From: Lachnospiraceae bacterium MD308
GTDB taxonomy: Bacteria; Bacillota; Clostridia; Lachnospirales; Lachnospiraceae
Direction: 5' to 3'
Length of the DNA: 41,815 nucleotides
Assembly (NCBI GenBank): GCA_010206225.2
Contig: VIQU02000006.1
Location: forward strand, 76,631 to 118,445
Numbering within the stretch: position 1 is the stretch's first letter; each line of letters starts with the position of its first letter. The translations under genes were made by a program, and so were the position numbers. Under the pieces are notes generated by a model that ran no database searches, had not been told where the DNA came from, and saw only the letters and a list, made by a program, of their open reading frames with translations. This document shows positions 15,319 through 24,899 of the stretch, one piece after another.

Positions 15319-16338
15319 TTAATATTCCATCTGCTTGTAATATCTGCGGATATCCAATGAATGTCCCCTTTTTGCCTCAAGCTGTATACTTAATCTGTCT
15401 AAAACTGCAGTCATTACGATCGGTGAGAGAAGACCTCTGTATTTATCTTCAACTCCCGGCAATGAATAGTCCGCTGTATCAAAGACATTCAGGTTTTCTG
15501 TGAAGCCAAGCTTTTTGGCAAAATTAACTACTCGCTCGCACTGGGGGCGAAGCTCATCCTCTCCCATGATAACCATAAGGCTTACATCCTTTTCTAACAG
15601 CTCCAGCGTCCCATGGAAAAATTCAGCAGCTTTTACAGACTTCGTACGGATCCACTGCATTTCCTCCATAACACACATCGCATAAGAATAGGTTTCTCCC
15701 CACACAGTACCCGCTCCTGTCAGCAGATGGTATGTTTCATCTTTGTATTTTTCTGCAAATGCCTCCGCCTTGTTCTCACACTGCTTCTTTACGTTAACAA
15801 GCGCTGCCGGTAATTTCCCAAGATTTTCACAGAATTCCTCATACTCAGGGAAATCACCATGTTCATGCATGAAAGAGAACGTCAGCATATATAAAAGGAT
15901 GTAGTCCGCATCCGCCGCCGAGAAGTCGTCCATTGTATTAATAATTGGATAATCCGCTTCCTTTGCATACGGTACATCTGCATTTCCCGAAATGCAGATT
16001 GTTCTGGCTCCCTTCTCACGGCAATAAGCGGCCGCCTCTACAGTTTCCTGTGTTGTCCCGGAAGTCGAGGTAAAGATACATACCGAATCCTTTCCAAACT
16101 GATTGTGTCCGCATGCCATCAACTCCGCTGCAATTTCCGCGTATACCGAAATCGTAGATTTCGTTCTCATATAATACTCAAATGGCAGAAACATCGCATA
16201 AGATCCGCCCGAACCAATCAGAAAAATATTTTTATAGCCGTCTTTACTGATTTCCTTTGTAATTTCTTCCACTCTTCCTTTTAGCTTTACTGTATTGTTG
16301 CCAATTTCAAGATATTTCTTCTCATCAAAACCTATCAT
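15319..16338 (-). CDS. SIS-domain sugar-amine deglycase, FrlB-like
   Basis: A 339-residue protein with two SIS domains: IFLIGSGGSYAMFLP and IFTSTSGTTQETVEA bind the sugar phosphate in the first, and KAAEFFHGTLELLE marks the second. The C-terminus RRYYKQMEY closely matches that of fructoselysine-6-phosphate deglycase FrlB (RRYYGGLVEY). The expected reaction is cleavage of a 6-phosphofructosyl-amine to glucose 6-phosphate and free amine. An ATG three codons earlier is open, but the AGGAGG site lies only one base from it and 10 bases from the chosen start. As first gene of the operon it sits directly behind the promoter and operators. Confidence 0.8.
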   Translation of the reverse strand: MIGFDEKKYLEIGNNTVKLKGRVEEITKEISKDGYKNIFLIGSGGSYAMFLPFEYYMRTKSTISVYAEIAAELMACGHNQFGKDSVCIFTSTSGTTQETVEAAAYCREKGARTICISGNADVPYAKEADYPIINTMDDFSAADADYILLYMLTFSFMHEHGDFPEYEEFCENLGKLPAALVNVKKQCENKAEAFAEKYKDETYHLLTGAGTVWGETYSYAMCVMEEMQWIRTKSVKAAEFFHGTLELLEKDVSLMVIMGEDELRPQCERVVNFAKKLGFTENLNVFDTADYSLPGVEDKYRGLLSPIVMTAVLDRLSIQLEAKRGHSLDIRRYYKQMEY

Positions 16339-16376
16339 GTCATTCATTCCTCCTAATTGTCTTTTAAAGCGCTTTG

Positions 16377-16748
16377 TGGTATACCATATATATCTTTTAC
16401 GCTTTAAACTATACCACTATGTGCTTTTTACGTCAATATCTTTACTATAGCGTTTTTTTCACAATATTTCTCTTCTATTTTTATTTATTTTGCACAAAAT
16501 ATATCTTTATTTTCGAGTTGTTTTTATATTATTCTTAATATACCACTTTACTTTTTTTGACAGAAGATATATAATATAGAGAGAATATATTTTATATACC
16601 ATTGTAAAAAATTATCATACCACACTTATCTATCTCTTGAATTTATGTCATTTACTTATGCGTAGAATATATATACCAATTTCACAGAAAAACCATACCA
16701 CTCATCATATCTTTATGTGGAACAGCACTGATGCGGTATAGTATACCA
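16377..16748. promoter_or_regulatory. Array of YATACCA operator half-sites between the operon and its GntR genes
   Basis: Within the 427-base gap, the heptamer (T/C)ATACCA occurs on the plus strand at 16380, 16410, 16539, 16595, 16616, 16672, 16694 and 16742. Two copies form perfect palindromes: TGGTATACCA (16377-16386) and GGTATA-g-TATACC (16735-16747). The first palindrome lies in the operon leader, the second half-site overlaps the operon -10 box, and the last palindrome lies just upstream of the first GntR gene. HutC-type GntR proteins bind GT/AC-rich palindromes of this style, so these are probably their operators. A palindromic AAAGCGCTTT (16366-16375) resembles an imperfect catabolite-response site. 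No gene lies in this gap. Confidence 0.7.
16408..16436 (-). promoter_or_regulatory. Sigma-A-type promoter of the 12-gene operon
   Basis: On the minus strand TTGACG (16431-16436) is followed after 17 bases by TATAGT (16408-16413), about 70 bases before the deglycase start. The -10 box shares bases with one TGGTATA operator half-site, an arrangement expected for repression. Confidence 0.7.
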
Positions 16749-16774
16749 ATTTTATTGAAAGGAGCTTTTACAAA

Positions 16775-17485
16775 ATGATTCATCAACAGCCACTCTATCG
16801 TCAGATCGCAGAGCTTTTGCGTGAAAAAATAGAAAAAGGGGAATATCAGTTCGGACAATTTATCCCTTCCGAGAGGGAACTTTCTGCCAAATACGGCGTG
16901 AATCGTCTGACACTGCGCAAAGCGATTGCACTGCTTGTCAACGAAGGGTTATTAATCCCAAAACCCGGAAAAGGCACCTATGTCAACCGTCCAAAGATTG
17001 ATTCCGCATTTGACACAATTCAAAGTACCACTCCATTTTTGTTAGACATGGGGCTGACGCCTTCCAACCGATTAATCTATTCCGGCCGCCGGAAAGCCAA
17101 CTGGAAATATGCGCAGATATTTAAGATTTCTCCCGATGATGACATTTTTCAGATCTTTCGTGTCCGTCTCGGCGACGGCGAACCCTATATTCTGGAATAT
17201 ACTTATCTTCCATACAGCCTGATACCTGATATCGAGCAATATGATTTCAGTATCTATTCACTTTATGACATCTATAACAAACACGGCATACAGCTTGCAC
17301 ATGACACGCAGACTCTGGAAATTGTTAAAATCTGCCCGCCGCAGTCCGGCCTGCTTAACCTGCCTGAAAATGATCCTGTATTTATGACTACAGAAACTAT
17401 TATCGATACTCGGGGAAAGATTGTGGAATACACAAAGTCATACTCCAGCGGGAAAAAATTTGTCTTTTCTACAATTATGGAATAA
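16775..17485 (+). CDS. GntR-family regulator, HutC/UTRA type (first of pair)
   Basis: A 236-residue regulator. The winged helix-turn-helix covers about residues 1-70 (PLYRQIAELLREKIEKGEY, then FIPSERELSAKYGVNRLTLR, and PGKGTYV for the wing), and the UTRA ligand-binding domain about 90-232. It begins at an ATG with AAGGAG 8-9 bases upstream. It reads away from the sugar operon, and the YATACCA array lies between them. UTRA domains of this group commonly sense sugar phosphates, so a phosphorylated pathway intermediate is a plausible inducer; this is inference. The palindrome just upstream suggests self-regulation. Confidence 0.9.
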   Translation: MIHQQPLYRQIAELLREKIEKGEYQFGQFIPSERELSAKYGVNRLTLRKAIALLVNEGLLIPKPGKGTYVNRPKIDSAFDTIQSTTPFLLDMGLTPSNRLIYSGRRKANWKYAQIFKISPDDDIFQIFRVRLGDGEPYILEYTYLPYSLIPDIEQYDFSIYSLYDIYNKHGIQLAHDTQTLEIVKICPPQSGLLNLPENDPVFMTTETIIDTRGKIVEYTKSYSSGKKFVFSTIME

Positions 17486-17495
17486 AGGAGAACTT

Positions 17496-18230
17496 ATGGG
17501 AAAATTAATACAATTAGTAAGTGAAGATCTGCGAGAAAAAATTGAAGAATATATTGTTACACATAAGCTAAAGGCGCATGATAAACTGCCTTCAGAACGT
17601 TCTTTATGCGAGCTGTTCAGCGCGAACCGCATAACATTGAGGGAAGCTCTGAAGCATATGCAGAATGAAGGCTGCATATATACGGTTCACGGAAAAGGGA
17701 ACTTTATAGCCGAACCGAAATATACAGAGGATGTAAGAAGTTTCATCTCTTACTCTTCCGGCTGGGAGTCCGATGGCTATCAGACACGAAGCAAAGTAAT
17801 TGATTTTTACGTAATAGAAGCTCCAAAAAAAGTAGCGCAGGCATTAAAATGCCGGATCGGCACTTCAGTCTATCTATTAAAGCGGGTGAGATATCTCAAT
17901 GACATCCCATTATTTTTGGAGACAGCTTATATTCCTATTGAATACTGTCCAAAGCTGGACAGCTTTAACTTCAATAGTTGTTCTTTGTATAGTACGCTGG
18001 AGCAATTTTACAATATAAAGCTTACACATCAGGAACATACGATTTCTATTACAAGGCTAGAAGCATTTGAGGCGCATCTGCTTGGCATGCAGGAGGGGGA
18101 TGCTGCTTTCTATATCAAGGGAATCACAAAAACCAGCGGAGGAACACCCTTTGAATACTGTGTATCATTAAACCGCGCAGATAAATATAAAATGTCCGGG
18201 AGACTTAGTTCTGCAAATGAAACCGCTTAA
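17496..18230 (+). CDS. GntR-family regulator, HutC/UTRA type (second of pair)
   Basis: A 244-residue regulator of the same type as its neighbour: LREKIEEYIVTHKLKAHDKL and PSERSLCELFSANRITLREA form the DNA-binding domain, HGKGNFIAEP the wing, and residues from about 85 the UTRA domain. The ATG is 10 bases after the first regulator's stop with AAAGGAG upstream, so the two are co-transcribed. Sequence identity with the first is modest, mostly in the DNA-binding helices. Two co-encoded UTRA regulators may read two different effectors for one operon, matching its two kinases. Confidence 0.9.
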   Translation: MGKLIQLVSEDLREKIEEYIVTHKLKAHDKLPSERSLCELFSANRITLREALKHMQNEGCIYTVHGKGNFIAEPKYTEDVRSFISYSSGWESDGYQTRSKVIDFYVIEAPKKVAQALKCRIGTSVYLLKRVRYLNDIPLFLETAYIPIEYCPKLDSFNFNSCSLYSTLEQFYNIKLTHQEHTISITRLEAFEAHLLGMQEGDAAFYIKGITKTSGGTPFEYCVSLNRADKYKMSGRLSSANETA

Positions 18231-18233
18231 AAT

Positions 18234-18279
18234 AAGGGTATCGCTTAATCATCAAATCAGATGATTAAGCGATACCCTT
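18234..18279. terminator. Bidirectional terminator hairpin
   Basis: A perfect 20-base stem (AAGGGTATCGCTTAATCATC and its complement) around the six-base loop AAATCA. It lies between the convergent second GntR gene and the chemoreceptor gene. The T-rich tails are short on both sides. Confidence 0.8.
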
Positions 18280-18336
18280 TATTGATCCGACAGATTATTA
18301 TCTCCTCCGGAAACAGCCTATATGTATAAATAATCT

Positions 18337-20016
18337 CTACCTGCGGCCTCCGTTTAGCTCAAAAGAACTCATCAGATTCTTGAGCAGGCCTGCCTGAGAA
18401 GATAATTGCTGACTGGCAGCCGCACACTCTTCACTGGTTGCAGAATTTGTCTGAACAACATCGGAAATCTGTCCAATTCCATCTGTAACCTGTTCGATCG
18501 ACTTAGTCTGTTTTTCCACAGCCTCTACAACTACCGCCATCTTAGTTGTTACATTTCCAGCAAGTTCACCTGTCTTTTCCAGAGATTCGGTAACTCTGTT
18601 CACTGCATCTCCGCCTTCAGCAACAGTGGCAATCGAACTCTCGATCAGCTCTTTTGTTGCTTTGGTCGCTTCCTCGGACTTGGAAGCCAGATTACTAACT
18701 TCATCAGCAACAACGGCAAATCCTTTGCCGGCAGAACCCGCACGCGCTGCTTCTACTGCCGCATTCAGAGCGAGAACATTTATCTGGAAAGCTATATTTT
18801 CAATAGTGGCGATAATAGTACTGATTTTCTGCGACGATTCAGAAATGCGGCCCATAGCTTCATTCAATTCCTTAACATAATCTATACTGATACCCAATTG
18901 CGCACCTGCCCGGTTAACAAAGTCGCCTGCCTCCGCAGCAGCTATAGATGTTTTTCGTGCACTCTCAGATATATCCGCAATAGTGGCGGAAATTTCCTGA
19001 ATAGAACTTGCCTGCTCAGTTGCGCCTTGAGCCATAGACTGCGCACTGCTGGATACATTATCAGAACCATCCGAAACCTGTCCGGCGCTTGCGGCAATCT
19101 GCCCCATCGTATGATTCAATCCGGACTGAATCCGGTCCAAGGATACTCGGATCGACTGGAAATCACCCAGATATTCCTGCCGGGCTCCCTCAGTCAGATC
19201 ACCTTTCGCAATCGCATCCAGCACAATCGTAATCTCACCAATATATTCTCTCAAACGACGGGTAGTATCCTCAAAAATCTGGCCCAGCACGCCTATTTCA
19301 TCATCAGAATGAACACTGCCCTTGACATCCTTGCCGCTTGCAAGACCAAGATCTCCCTTCTCCAAACGTCTTGCCATCTGTGTAATCTCTCCCATAGGCT
19401 CGGTAACCCGCTTTTTCAAATAGCCTACTAAAAATACACCGCATAAAACGATCGCGATCAGACTCAATCCCGTTGCCCAGACAATAACGCTGAAAACCTG
19501 CTTCTTTACCTCTGCCATAGATATCCCGGCAAAGATCAAGCCATTAACTTTCCCGTCATCACCCTTTGTAGGAACATAGGAACAAAGATAATCGACCCCC
19601 AGAATATCCGCTTCTCCTACATACTCTTTACCTTGCTGAAGCACAATCTCATTCAGCTCAGACGACAGCTTCGTGCCAACCACACGTTCACCGTCTTTAG
19701 TCACCGTACTATAAGCCCGGGTATCTCCCTCGAAAATAGTAAATTCACAGCCCATGCGGCTCTTCAGATCATCTAAAAGCTGATTGATATCTTCACTTCC
19801 AGATATACGTTCCAGTTCACTGGCAAGAATATTTGTACCATTCGTGCAACGCTCCTCCTGCATCTTTGTAATCAAAGACATAAACATAAAAATACAGATA
19901 ATCATCGCCAGTACAAAAGAAATCACCTGCATAGCCGCCGCAACACGGCCAATCTTCGTCCCGATACTTTTGTACTTTTTATCTTTTTTTTCTTTAGGCA
20001 TTTCTCCTCTTTTCAT
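18337..20016 (-). CDS. Methyl-accepting chemotaxis protein
   Basis: A 559-residue transmembrane chemoreceptor: cytosolic basic start, membrane helix about 27-50 (AMQVISFVLAMIICIFMF), an extracellular single-Cache-like sensor to about 175, a second helix (VIVWATGLSLIAIVLCGVFLV), a HAMP segment (EPMGEITQMARRLEKGD), a linker, and the signalling domain to the end. The conserved hairpin tip reads IAFQINVLALNAAVEAARAG followed by KGFAVVADEV, which binds CheA/CheW. The ATG has GGAGG 8 bases upstream. No other chemotaxis gene is adjacent. Its position beyond the sugar regulators could mean it senses a related nutrient, but nothing shows this. Confidence 0.9.
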   Translation of the reverse strand: MKRGEMPKEKKDKKYKSIGTKIGRVAAAMQVISFVLAMIICIFMFMSLITKMQEERCTNGTNILASELERISGSEDINQLLDDLKSRMGCEFTIFEGDTRAYSTVTKDGERVVGTKLSSELNEIVLQQGKEYVGEADILGVDYLCSYVPTKGDDGKVNGLIFAGISMAEVKKQVFSVIVWATGLSLIAIVLCGVFLVGYLKKRVTEPMGEITQMARRLEKGDLGLASGKDVKGSVHSDDEIGVLGQIFEDTTRRLREYIGEITIVLDAIAKGDLTEGARQEYLGDFQSIRVSLDRIQSGLNHTMGQIAASAGQVSDGSDNVSSSAQSMAQGATEQASSIQEISATIADISESARKTSIAAAEAGDFVNRAGAQLGISIDYVKELNEAMGRISESSQKISTIIATIENIAFQINVLALNAAVEAARAGSAGKGFAVVADEVSNLASKSEEATKATKELIESSIATVAEGGDAVNRVTESLEKTGELAGNVTTKMAVVVEAVEKQTKSIEQVTDGIGQISDVVQTNSATSEECAAASQQLSSQAGLLKNLMSSFELNGGRR

Positions 20017-20102
20017 TTCTGTTCCTCCTGACCTTTCATATGTATCAAAGACTTAAAATGCTCCGCCTGATATATCAAATTTTACAAATTGCAAAAGCAA
20101 AA

Positions 20103-20133
20103 AGGGACTTTCCGAAAGAAACGAAAAGTCCCT
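20103..20133 (-). terminator. Terminator of tuf
   Basis: On the minus strand AGGGACTTTTCG pairs with CGGAAAGTCCCT (one mismatch) and is followed by TTTTGCTTTTG. It lies 18 bases after the tuf stop codon. Confidence 0.85.
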
Positions 20134-20150
20134 ATTATAATCAGCTCAGA

Positions 20151-21338
20151 TTACTCAATAATCTTAGCAACTGTACCGGAACCTACAGTACGTCCGCCCT
20201 CACGGATAGCGAAACGAAGCCCCTGCTCCATAGCTACTGGGTGAATCAGCTCTGCTGTAATTTCTACGTTATCACCAGGCATACACATCTCAATGCCTTC
20301 TGGAAGGTTACAGATACCTGTTACGTCTGTTGTTCTGAAATAGAACTGCGGACGATAGTTGTTGAAGAATGGCGTATGACGACCACCCTCATCTTTTGTC
20401 AGTACGTAAACCTGTCCTGTGAACTTTGTATGGCATGTTACAGAACCTGGTTTAACAAGACACTGTCCTCTTTCAATCTCTGTTCTCTGAACACCACGAA
20501 GAAGAGCGCCGATGTTATCACCAGCCTGAGCCTCATCAAGAAGTTTACGGAACATCTCAACACCAGTAACAACCGTCTTTCTCTTATCCTCATGGATACC
20601 GATGATCTCTACTTCATCATTAACGTGAAGAGTACCACGCTCTACTCTACCTGTAGCAACTGTTCCACGTCCTGTGATAGAGAATACGTCCTCTACAGGC
20701 ATAAGGAACGGCTGATCTGTAGCACGCTGCGGATCTGGAACGAAGGAATCTACCGTGTCCATAAGCTCCATGATCTTGTCGCCCCACTCACTCTTCGGAT
20801 CCTCAAGAGCCTTAAGAGCGGAACCCTGAATGATCGGGCATCCTTCGAACTCATACTCCTCAAGAACCTCTGTAATCTCCATCTCTACTAACTCAAGAAG
20901 CTCCTCATCATCTACCATATCGCACTTGTTCATGAATACTACGATGTAAGGAACACCTACCTGACGGGACAGAAGAATGTGCTCTTTTGTCTGAGCCATA
21001 ACACCGTCTGTTGCAGCTACGACAAGGATAGCGCCGTCCATCTGAGCAGCACCAGTGATCATGTTCTTAACATAGTCAGCATGTCCCGGACAGTCAACGT
21101 GAGCATAGTGACGATTAGCTGTCTCATACTCAACGTGAGCTGTAGAGATTGTGATTCCACGCTCTCTCTCTTCCGGAGCCTTATCGATGTTATCAAATGC
21201 AACTGCTGCATTTCCTTCTACTCTCTCAGACAGAACCTTTGTGATCGCTGCTGTAAGCGTTGTCTTACCATGGTCAACGTGGCCAATGGTACCAATATTA
21301 CAATGTGGTTTAGTTCTTTCAAATTTAGCTTTTGCCAT
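20151..21338 (-). CDS. tuf: Translation elongation factor EF-Tu
   Basis: A 395-residue GTPase that delivers aminoacyl-tRNA to the ribosome. The P-loop GHVDHGKTT is near the start, followed by [20 protein letters not shown], the guanine-specific NKCD motif and domains 2 and 3, with the C-terminus [15 protein letters not shown] chose the ATG giving [10 protein letters not shown], which has AAGGAGGA upstream; a longer frame adds eight unsupported codons. It follows fusA but has its own promoter. Confidence 0.98.
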   Translation of the reverse strand: MAKAKFERTKPHCNIGTIGHVDHGKTTLTAAITKVLSERVEGNAAVAFDNIDKAPEERERGITISTAHVEYETANRHYAHVDCPGHADYVKNMITGAAQMDGAILVVAATDGVMAQTKEHILLSRQVGVPYIVVFMNKCDMVDDEELLELVEMEITEVLEEYEFEGCPIIQGSALKALEDPKSEWGDKIMELMDTVDSFVPDPQRATDQPFLMPVEDVFSITGRGTVATGRVERGTLHVNDEVEIIGIHEDKRKTVVTGVEMFRKLLDEAQAGDNIGALLRGVQRTEIERGQCLVKPGSVTCHTKFTGQVYVLTKDEGGRHTPFFNNYRPQFYFRTTDVTGICNLPEGIEMCMPGDNVEITAELIHPVAMEQGLRFAIREGGRTVGSGTVAKIIE

Positions 21339-21410
21339 TATGAATATCCTCCTTAATTTCAATGCCTTTATGGCATACTTTTTAAATTTACGTTTACTCG
21401 GCTAATTTTG

Positions 21411-21439
21411 ATTATATTTCAAATCATACAGTTTTTCAA
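21411..21439 (-). promoter_or_regulatory. Promoter of tuf
   Basis: On the minus strand TTGAAA (21434-21439), a 17-base spacer and TATAAT (21411-21416), about 70 bases before the tuf start. A small hairpin ATGCC-tttat-GGCAT lies in the leader at 21362-21376. The promoter lies in the fusA-tuf gap, so tuf can be expressed apart from the str operon. Confidence 0.8.
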
Positions 21440-21454
21440 GCCTTTTCTTACTTA

Positions 21455-23572
21455 TTAAGCATTTTTATTGGACAATACTTTTTCCTGAACAGATTTCGGT
21501 ACCGGCTCATATTTCTCAAAGAACATTGAGTAATTGCCGCGTCCCTGTGTCCTGGAACGAAGGTCTGTAGAATATCCGAACATCTCGGAAAGCGGTACAT
21601 ATCCGCGTACGATCTTTCCTCCGCCCAAGTCGTCCATACCTTCGATACGTCCGCGCCGGGAGTTGATATCACCAATAACATCTCCCATATATTCTTCCGG
21701 CATCGTTACCTCAACCTTCATGATAGGCTCAAGAAGTATCGGATCTGCCTTCCTCATAGCGTCCTTAAACGCAAGGGATCCCGCAATATGGAACGCCATC
21801 TCACTGGAGTCTACCTCATGATAGGAACCATCATAGACGTTCGCCTTGATACCGACTACCGGGAATCCTCCAAGGATACCTGCCTGCATAGCTTCCTCAA
21901 TACCTTCTCCGATCTTCGGAATATACTCTTTCGGAATTGCTCCGCCGACAACGCTTGATTCAAACTTGAACAGCTCTTCGCCGTTGGCATCCATCGGCTC
22001 GAATTTAACTTTACAATGTCCGTACTGTCCACGTCCACCGGACTGCTTCGCATACTTGCTGTCAACATCCACAGCTTTCGTAAATGCCTCTTTGTAAGCA
22101 ACCTGAGGTGCGCCTACATTCGCCTCTACCTTAAACTCACGGAGAAGTCTGTCTACGATAATCTCAAGGTGAAGCTCGCCCATTCCCGCGATGATCGTCT
22201 GACCAGTCTCCTGATCAGTATGCGCACGGAATGTCGGGTCTTCTTCTGCAAGCTTCGCGAGAGACTCGCCAAGTTTGCCCTGAGAAGCTTTTGTCTTAGG
22301 CTCAATCGCAAGCTCGATAACCGGCTCCGGGAACTCCATGGACTCTAAGATTACCGGGTGCTGGTCGGCACAAAGTGTATCACCAGTTGTTGTAAACTTG
22401 AATCCGATCGCTGCCGCGATATCACCGGAATATACTTTATCGAGTTCCTGTCTCTTATTCGCATGCATCTGAAGGATACGTCCTACACGCTCCTTCTTGC
22501 CCTTTGTTGCATTCAGCACATAAGAACCAGAGTTCATCGTACCGGAATAAACTCTGAAATACGCCAGCTTACCAACAAACGGATCTGTCATGATCTTGAA
22601 TGCCAAAGCCGAGAATGGCTCCTCATCGGAAGAATGTCTTACTACATCATTACCGTCTGCATCAACACCCTGAATCGGAGGAATGTCTGTCGGTGCAGGC
22701 ATGTACTCCAGCACAGCGTCGAGAAGTTTCTGTACGCCCTTGTTTCTGTAAGCAGAGCCACAGCAAACCGGAACCGCCGTACATTCGCATGTTGCTTTTC
22801 TGAGAGCAGCTTTCATATCTTCTACAGAAGGCTCCTCACCCTCAAGATACTGCATCATCAAATCATCATCTAAATCGCAGATCTTCTCTACCAGCTCGGA
22901 GCGGTAAAGCTCTGCGTCATCTTTCATATCATCCGGAATCTCTGTGATAGAAATGTCATCACCCTTATCATCATTATAGATGTAAGCTCTCATCTCCATC
23001 AAATCAATGATTCCTTTAAAATCATCTTCTTTGCCGATTGGCAGCTGCAGACAGATGGCGTTCTTTCCAAGCCTTGTCTTGATCTGCTCAACAGCATTGT
23101 AGAAATCTGCGCCCAGAATGTCCATCTTATTGATAAAGGCCATTCTCGGTACATTGTAAGTGTCTGCCTGACGCCATACATTTTCTGACTGCGGCTCGAC
23201 ACCACCCTTAGCACAGAACACACCTACTGCTCCGTCAAGTACACGAAGAGAACGCTCAACCTCTACGGTAAAGTCAACGTGTCCCGGGGTATCAATAATG
23301 TTGATACGGTGCTCCGGGGCGCCAGCTTTCGGTTTCCCGTCTTCCTCAAGTGTCCAGTGACAAGTAGTAGCTGCGGAAGTGATCGTGATACCTCTTTCCT
23401 GCTCCTGTTCCATCCAGTCCATAGTAGCAGTACCTTCATGAGTATCTCCAATCTTGTAATTTACACCGGTATAGTAAAGAATACGCTCTGTAAGTGTAGT
23501 CTTACCAGCATCGATATGAGCCATAATACCGATATTTCTTGTTCTCTCTAATGGATATTCTCTTCCAGCCAT
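21455..23572 (-). CDS. fusA: Translation elongation factor EF-G
   Basis: A 705-residue translocation GTPase. The P-loop AHIDAGKTT is at residues 17-25, followed by [20 protein letters not shown] and NKMD, then domains II-V ([12 protein letters not shown] in domain IV and [16 protein letters not shown] in domain V). Full family length. It lies 9 bases after rpsG in the conserved str order and starts at an ATG with AGGAGG upstream. Confidence 0.98.
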   Translation of the reverse strand: MAGREYPLERTRNIGIMAHIDAGKTTLTERILYYTGVNYKIGDTHEGTATMDWMEQEQERGITITSAATTCHWTLEEDGKPKAGAPEHRINIIDTPGHVDFTVEVERSLRVLDGAVGVFCAKGGVEPQSENVWRQADTYNVPRMAFINKMDILGADFYNAVEQIKTRLGKNAICLQLPIGKEDDFKGIIDLMEMRAYIYNDDKGDDISITEIPDDMKDDAELYRSELVEKICDLDDDLMMQYLEGEEPSVEDMKAALRKATCECTAVPVCCGSAYRNKGVQKLLDAVLEYMPAPTDIPPIQGVDADGNDVVRHSSDEEPFSALAFKIMTDPFVGKLAYFRVYSGTMNSGSYVLNATKGKKERVGRILQMHANKRQELDKVYSGDIAAAIGFKFTTTGDTLCADQHPVILESMEFPEPVIELAIEPKTKASQGKLGESLAKLAEEDPTFRAHTDQETGQTIIAGMGELHLEIIVDRLLREFKVEANVGAPQVAYKEAFTKAVDVDSKYAKQSGGRGQYGHCKVKFEPMDANGEELFKFESSVVGGAIPKEYIPKIGEGIEEAMQAGILGGFPVVGIKANVYDGSYHEVDSSEMAFHIAGSLAFKDAMRKADPILLEPIMKVEVTMPEEYMGDVIGDINSRRGRIEGMDDLGGGKIVRGYVPLSEMFGYSTDLRSRTQGRGNYSMFFEKYEPVPKSVQEKVLSNKNA

Positions 23573-23581
23573 TATTGCCTC

Positions 23582-24133
<552 letters not shown>

Positions 24134-24327
24134 TTACTCACAATGTATAATTCCCTGCAACTTACTTTCATCATAGTTCTGTTTGTGATTACATCATTTT
24201 AATATTGAAGTTCTTTTTCACTTCTCACCACTTTCTGTGGAAGTTCTTCCTCACTGCGCTCGGGAGAACAAAGTAATCTCTAAGTTCGCGCGGCGCCTAA
24301 CGACTTGCGCATACTATGAGCTTACTT

Positions 24328-24741
24328 TTACTTTTTCGGCTTCTTTGCACCGTATTTTGAACGTGCCTGTCTTCTCTTCGCAACACCTGCTGTATCAAGT
24401 GTTCCCCTAACGATATGGTAACGTGTACCCGGAAGATCTTTTACTCTTCCTCCGCGAATCAGGACAACGCTATGCTCCTGAAGGTTGTGACCTTCGCCCG
24501 GGATATAGCTTGTTACCTCGATACCGTTAGAAAGACGTACTCTGGCAATCTTTCTCAGCGCTGAGTTAGGCTTCTTCGGCGTAGCCGTCTTAACTGCTGT
24601 ACACACACCTCTCTTCTGCGGAGCGGATTCATCTGTCGCTCTCTTCCTCAAAGAGTTATAGCCTTTCTGGAGTGCCGGAGCTGTAGACTTCTTTACTGCT
24701 GTCTGACGTCCTTTTTTTACTAACTGGTTAAATGTTGGCAT
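24328..24741 (-). CDS. rpsL: Ribosomal protein S12
   Basis: A 137-residue decoding-centre protein. The start [13 protein letters not shown] follows AGGAGGTG; three codons upstream are non-canonical. The conserved [11 protein letters not shown] segment (streptomycin-site Lys) and the [14 protein letters not shown] segment are present and unmutated. It heads the str operon. The 275-base gap to rpsG is longer than usual and holds no ORF that I can support, only pyrimidine-rich sequence with weak inverted repeats. Confidence 0.97.
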   Translation of the reverse strand: MPTFNQLVKKGRQTAVKKSTAPALQKGYNSLRKRATDESAPQKRGVCTAVKTATPKKPNSALRKIARVRLSNGIEVTSYIPGEGHNLQEHSVVLIRGGRVKDLPGTRYHIVRGTLDTAGVAKRRQARSKYGAKKPKK

Positions 24742-24791
24742 TCTTTTCACCTCCTACGATAATAATAAGTTGCTTTCATCTGTATGAATCA

Positions 24792-24822
24792 GTGCATGGA
24801 GATACAATGCATCCCCATGCAC
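24792..24822 (-). promoter_or_regulatory. Leader hairpin upstream of rpsL
   Basis: GTGCATGG pairs with CCATGCAC over 8 bases, with GAT/ATC extending the stem after one mismatch. It begins about 9 bases after the -10 box, so it should form at the very 5' end of the str operon mRNA. No U-run follows, so it is more likely a stability or control element than a terminator. Confidence 0.5.
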
Positions 24823-24830
24823 GCTAGATT

Positions 24831-24859
24831 AGTTTATTACGATTTTTCGGTGTTGTCAA
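24831..24859 (-). promoter_or_regulatory. Promoter of the rpsL-rpsG-fusA operon
   Basis: On the minus strand TTGACA (24854-24859), a 17-base spacer and TAAACT (24831-24836), about 90 bases before rpsL. The -35 box is a perfect consensus. Confidence 0.8.
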
Positions 24860-24899
24860 GGACTTTTGTTACGTTTTCATCTGTTTTCTCTGCAATTCC

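Noticed and set aside
16377-16748. Repeated YATACCA heptamers considered as a CRISPR-like or tandem repeat array
   Set aside because: Units are 7 bases at irregular spacing, with no longer shared repeat or spacer size; operator sites explain them better.
20040-20891. A 283-codon open frame on the plus strand opposite tuf
   Set aside because: It is the antisense shadow of a highly conserved gene, lacks a ribosome binding site and encodes a Cys/Ser/Thr-rich product with no recognisable domain.
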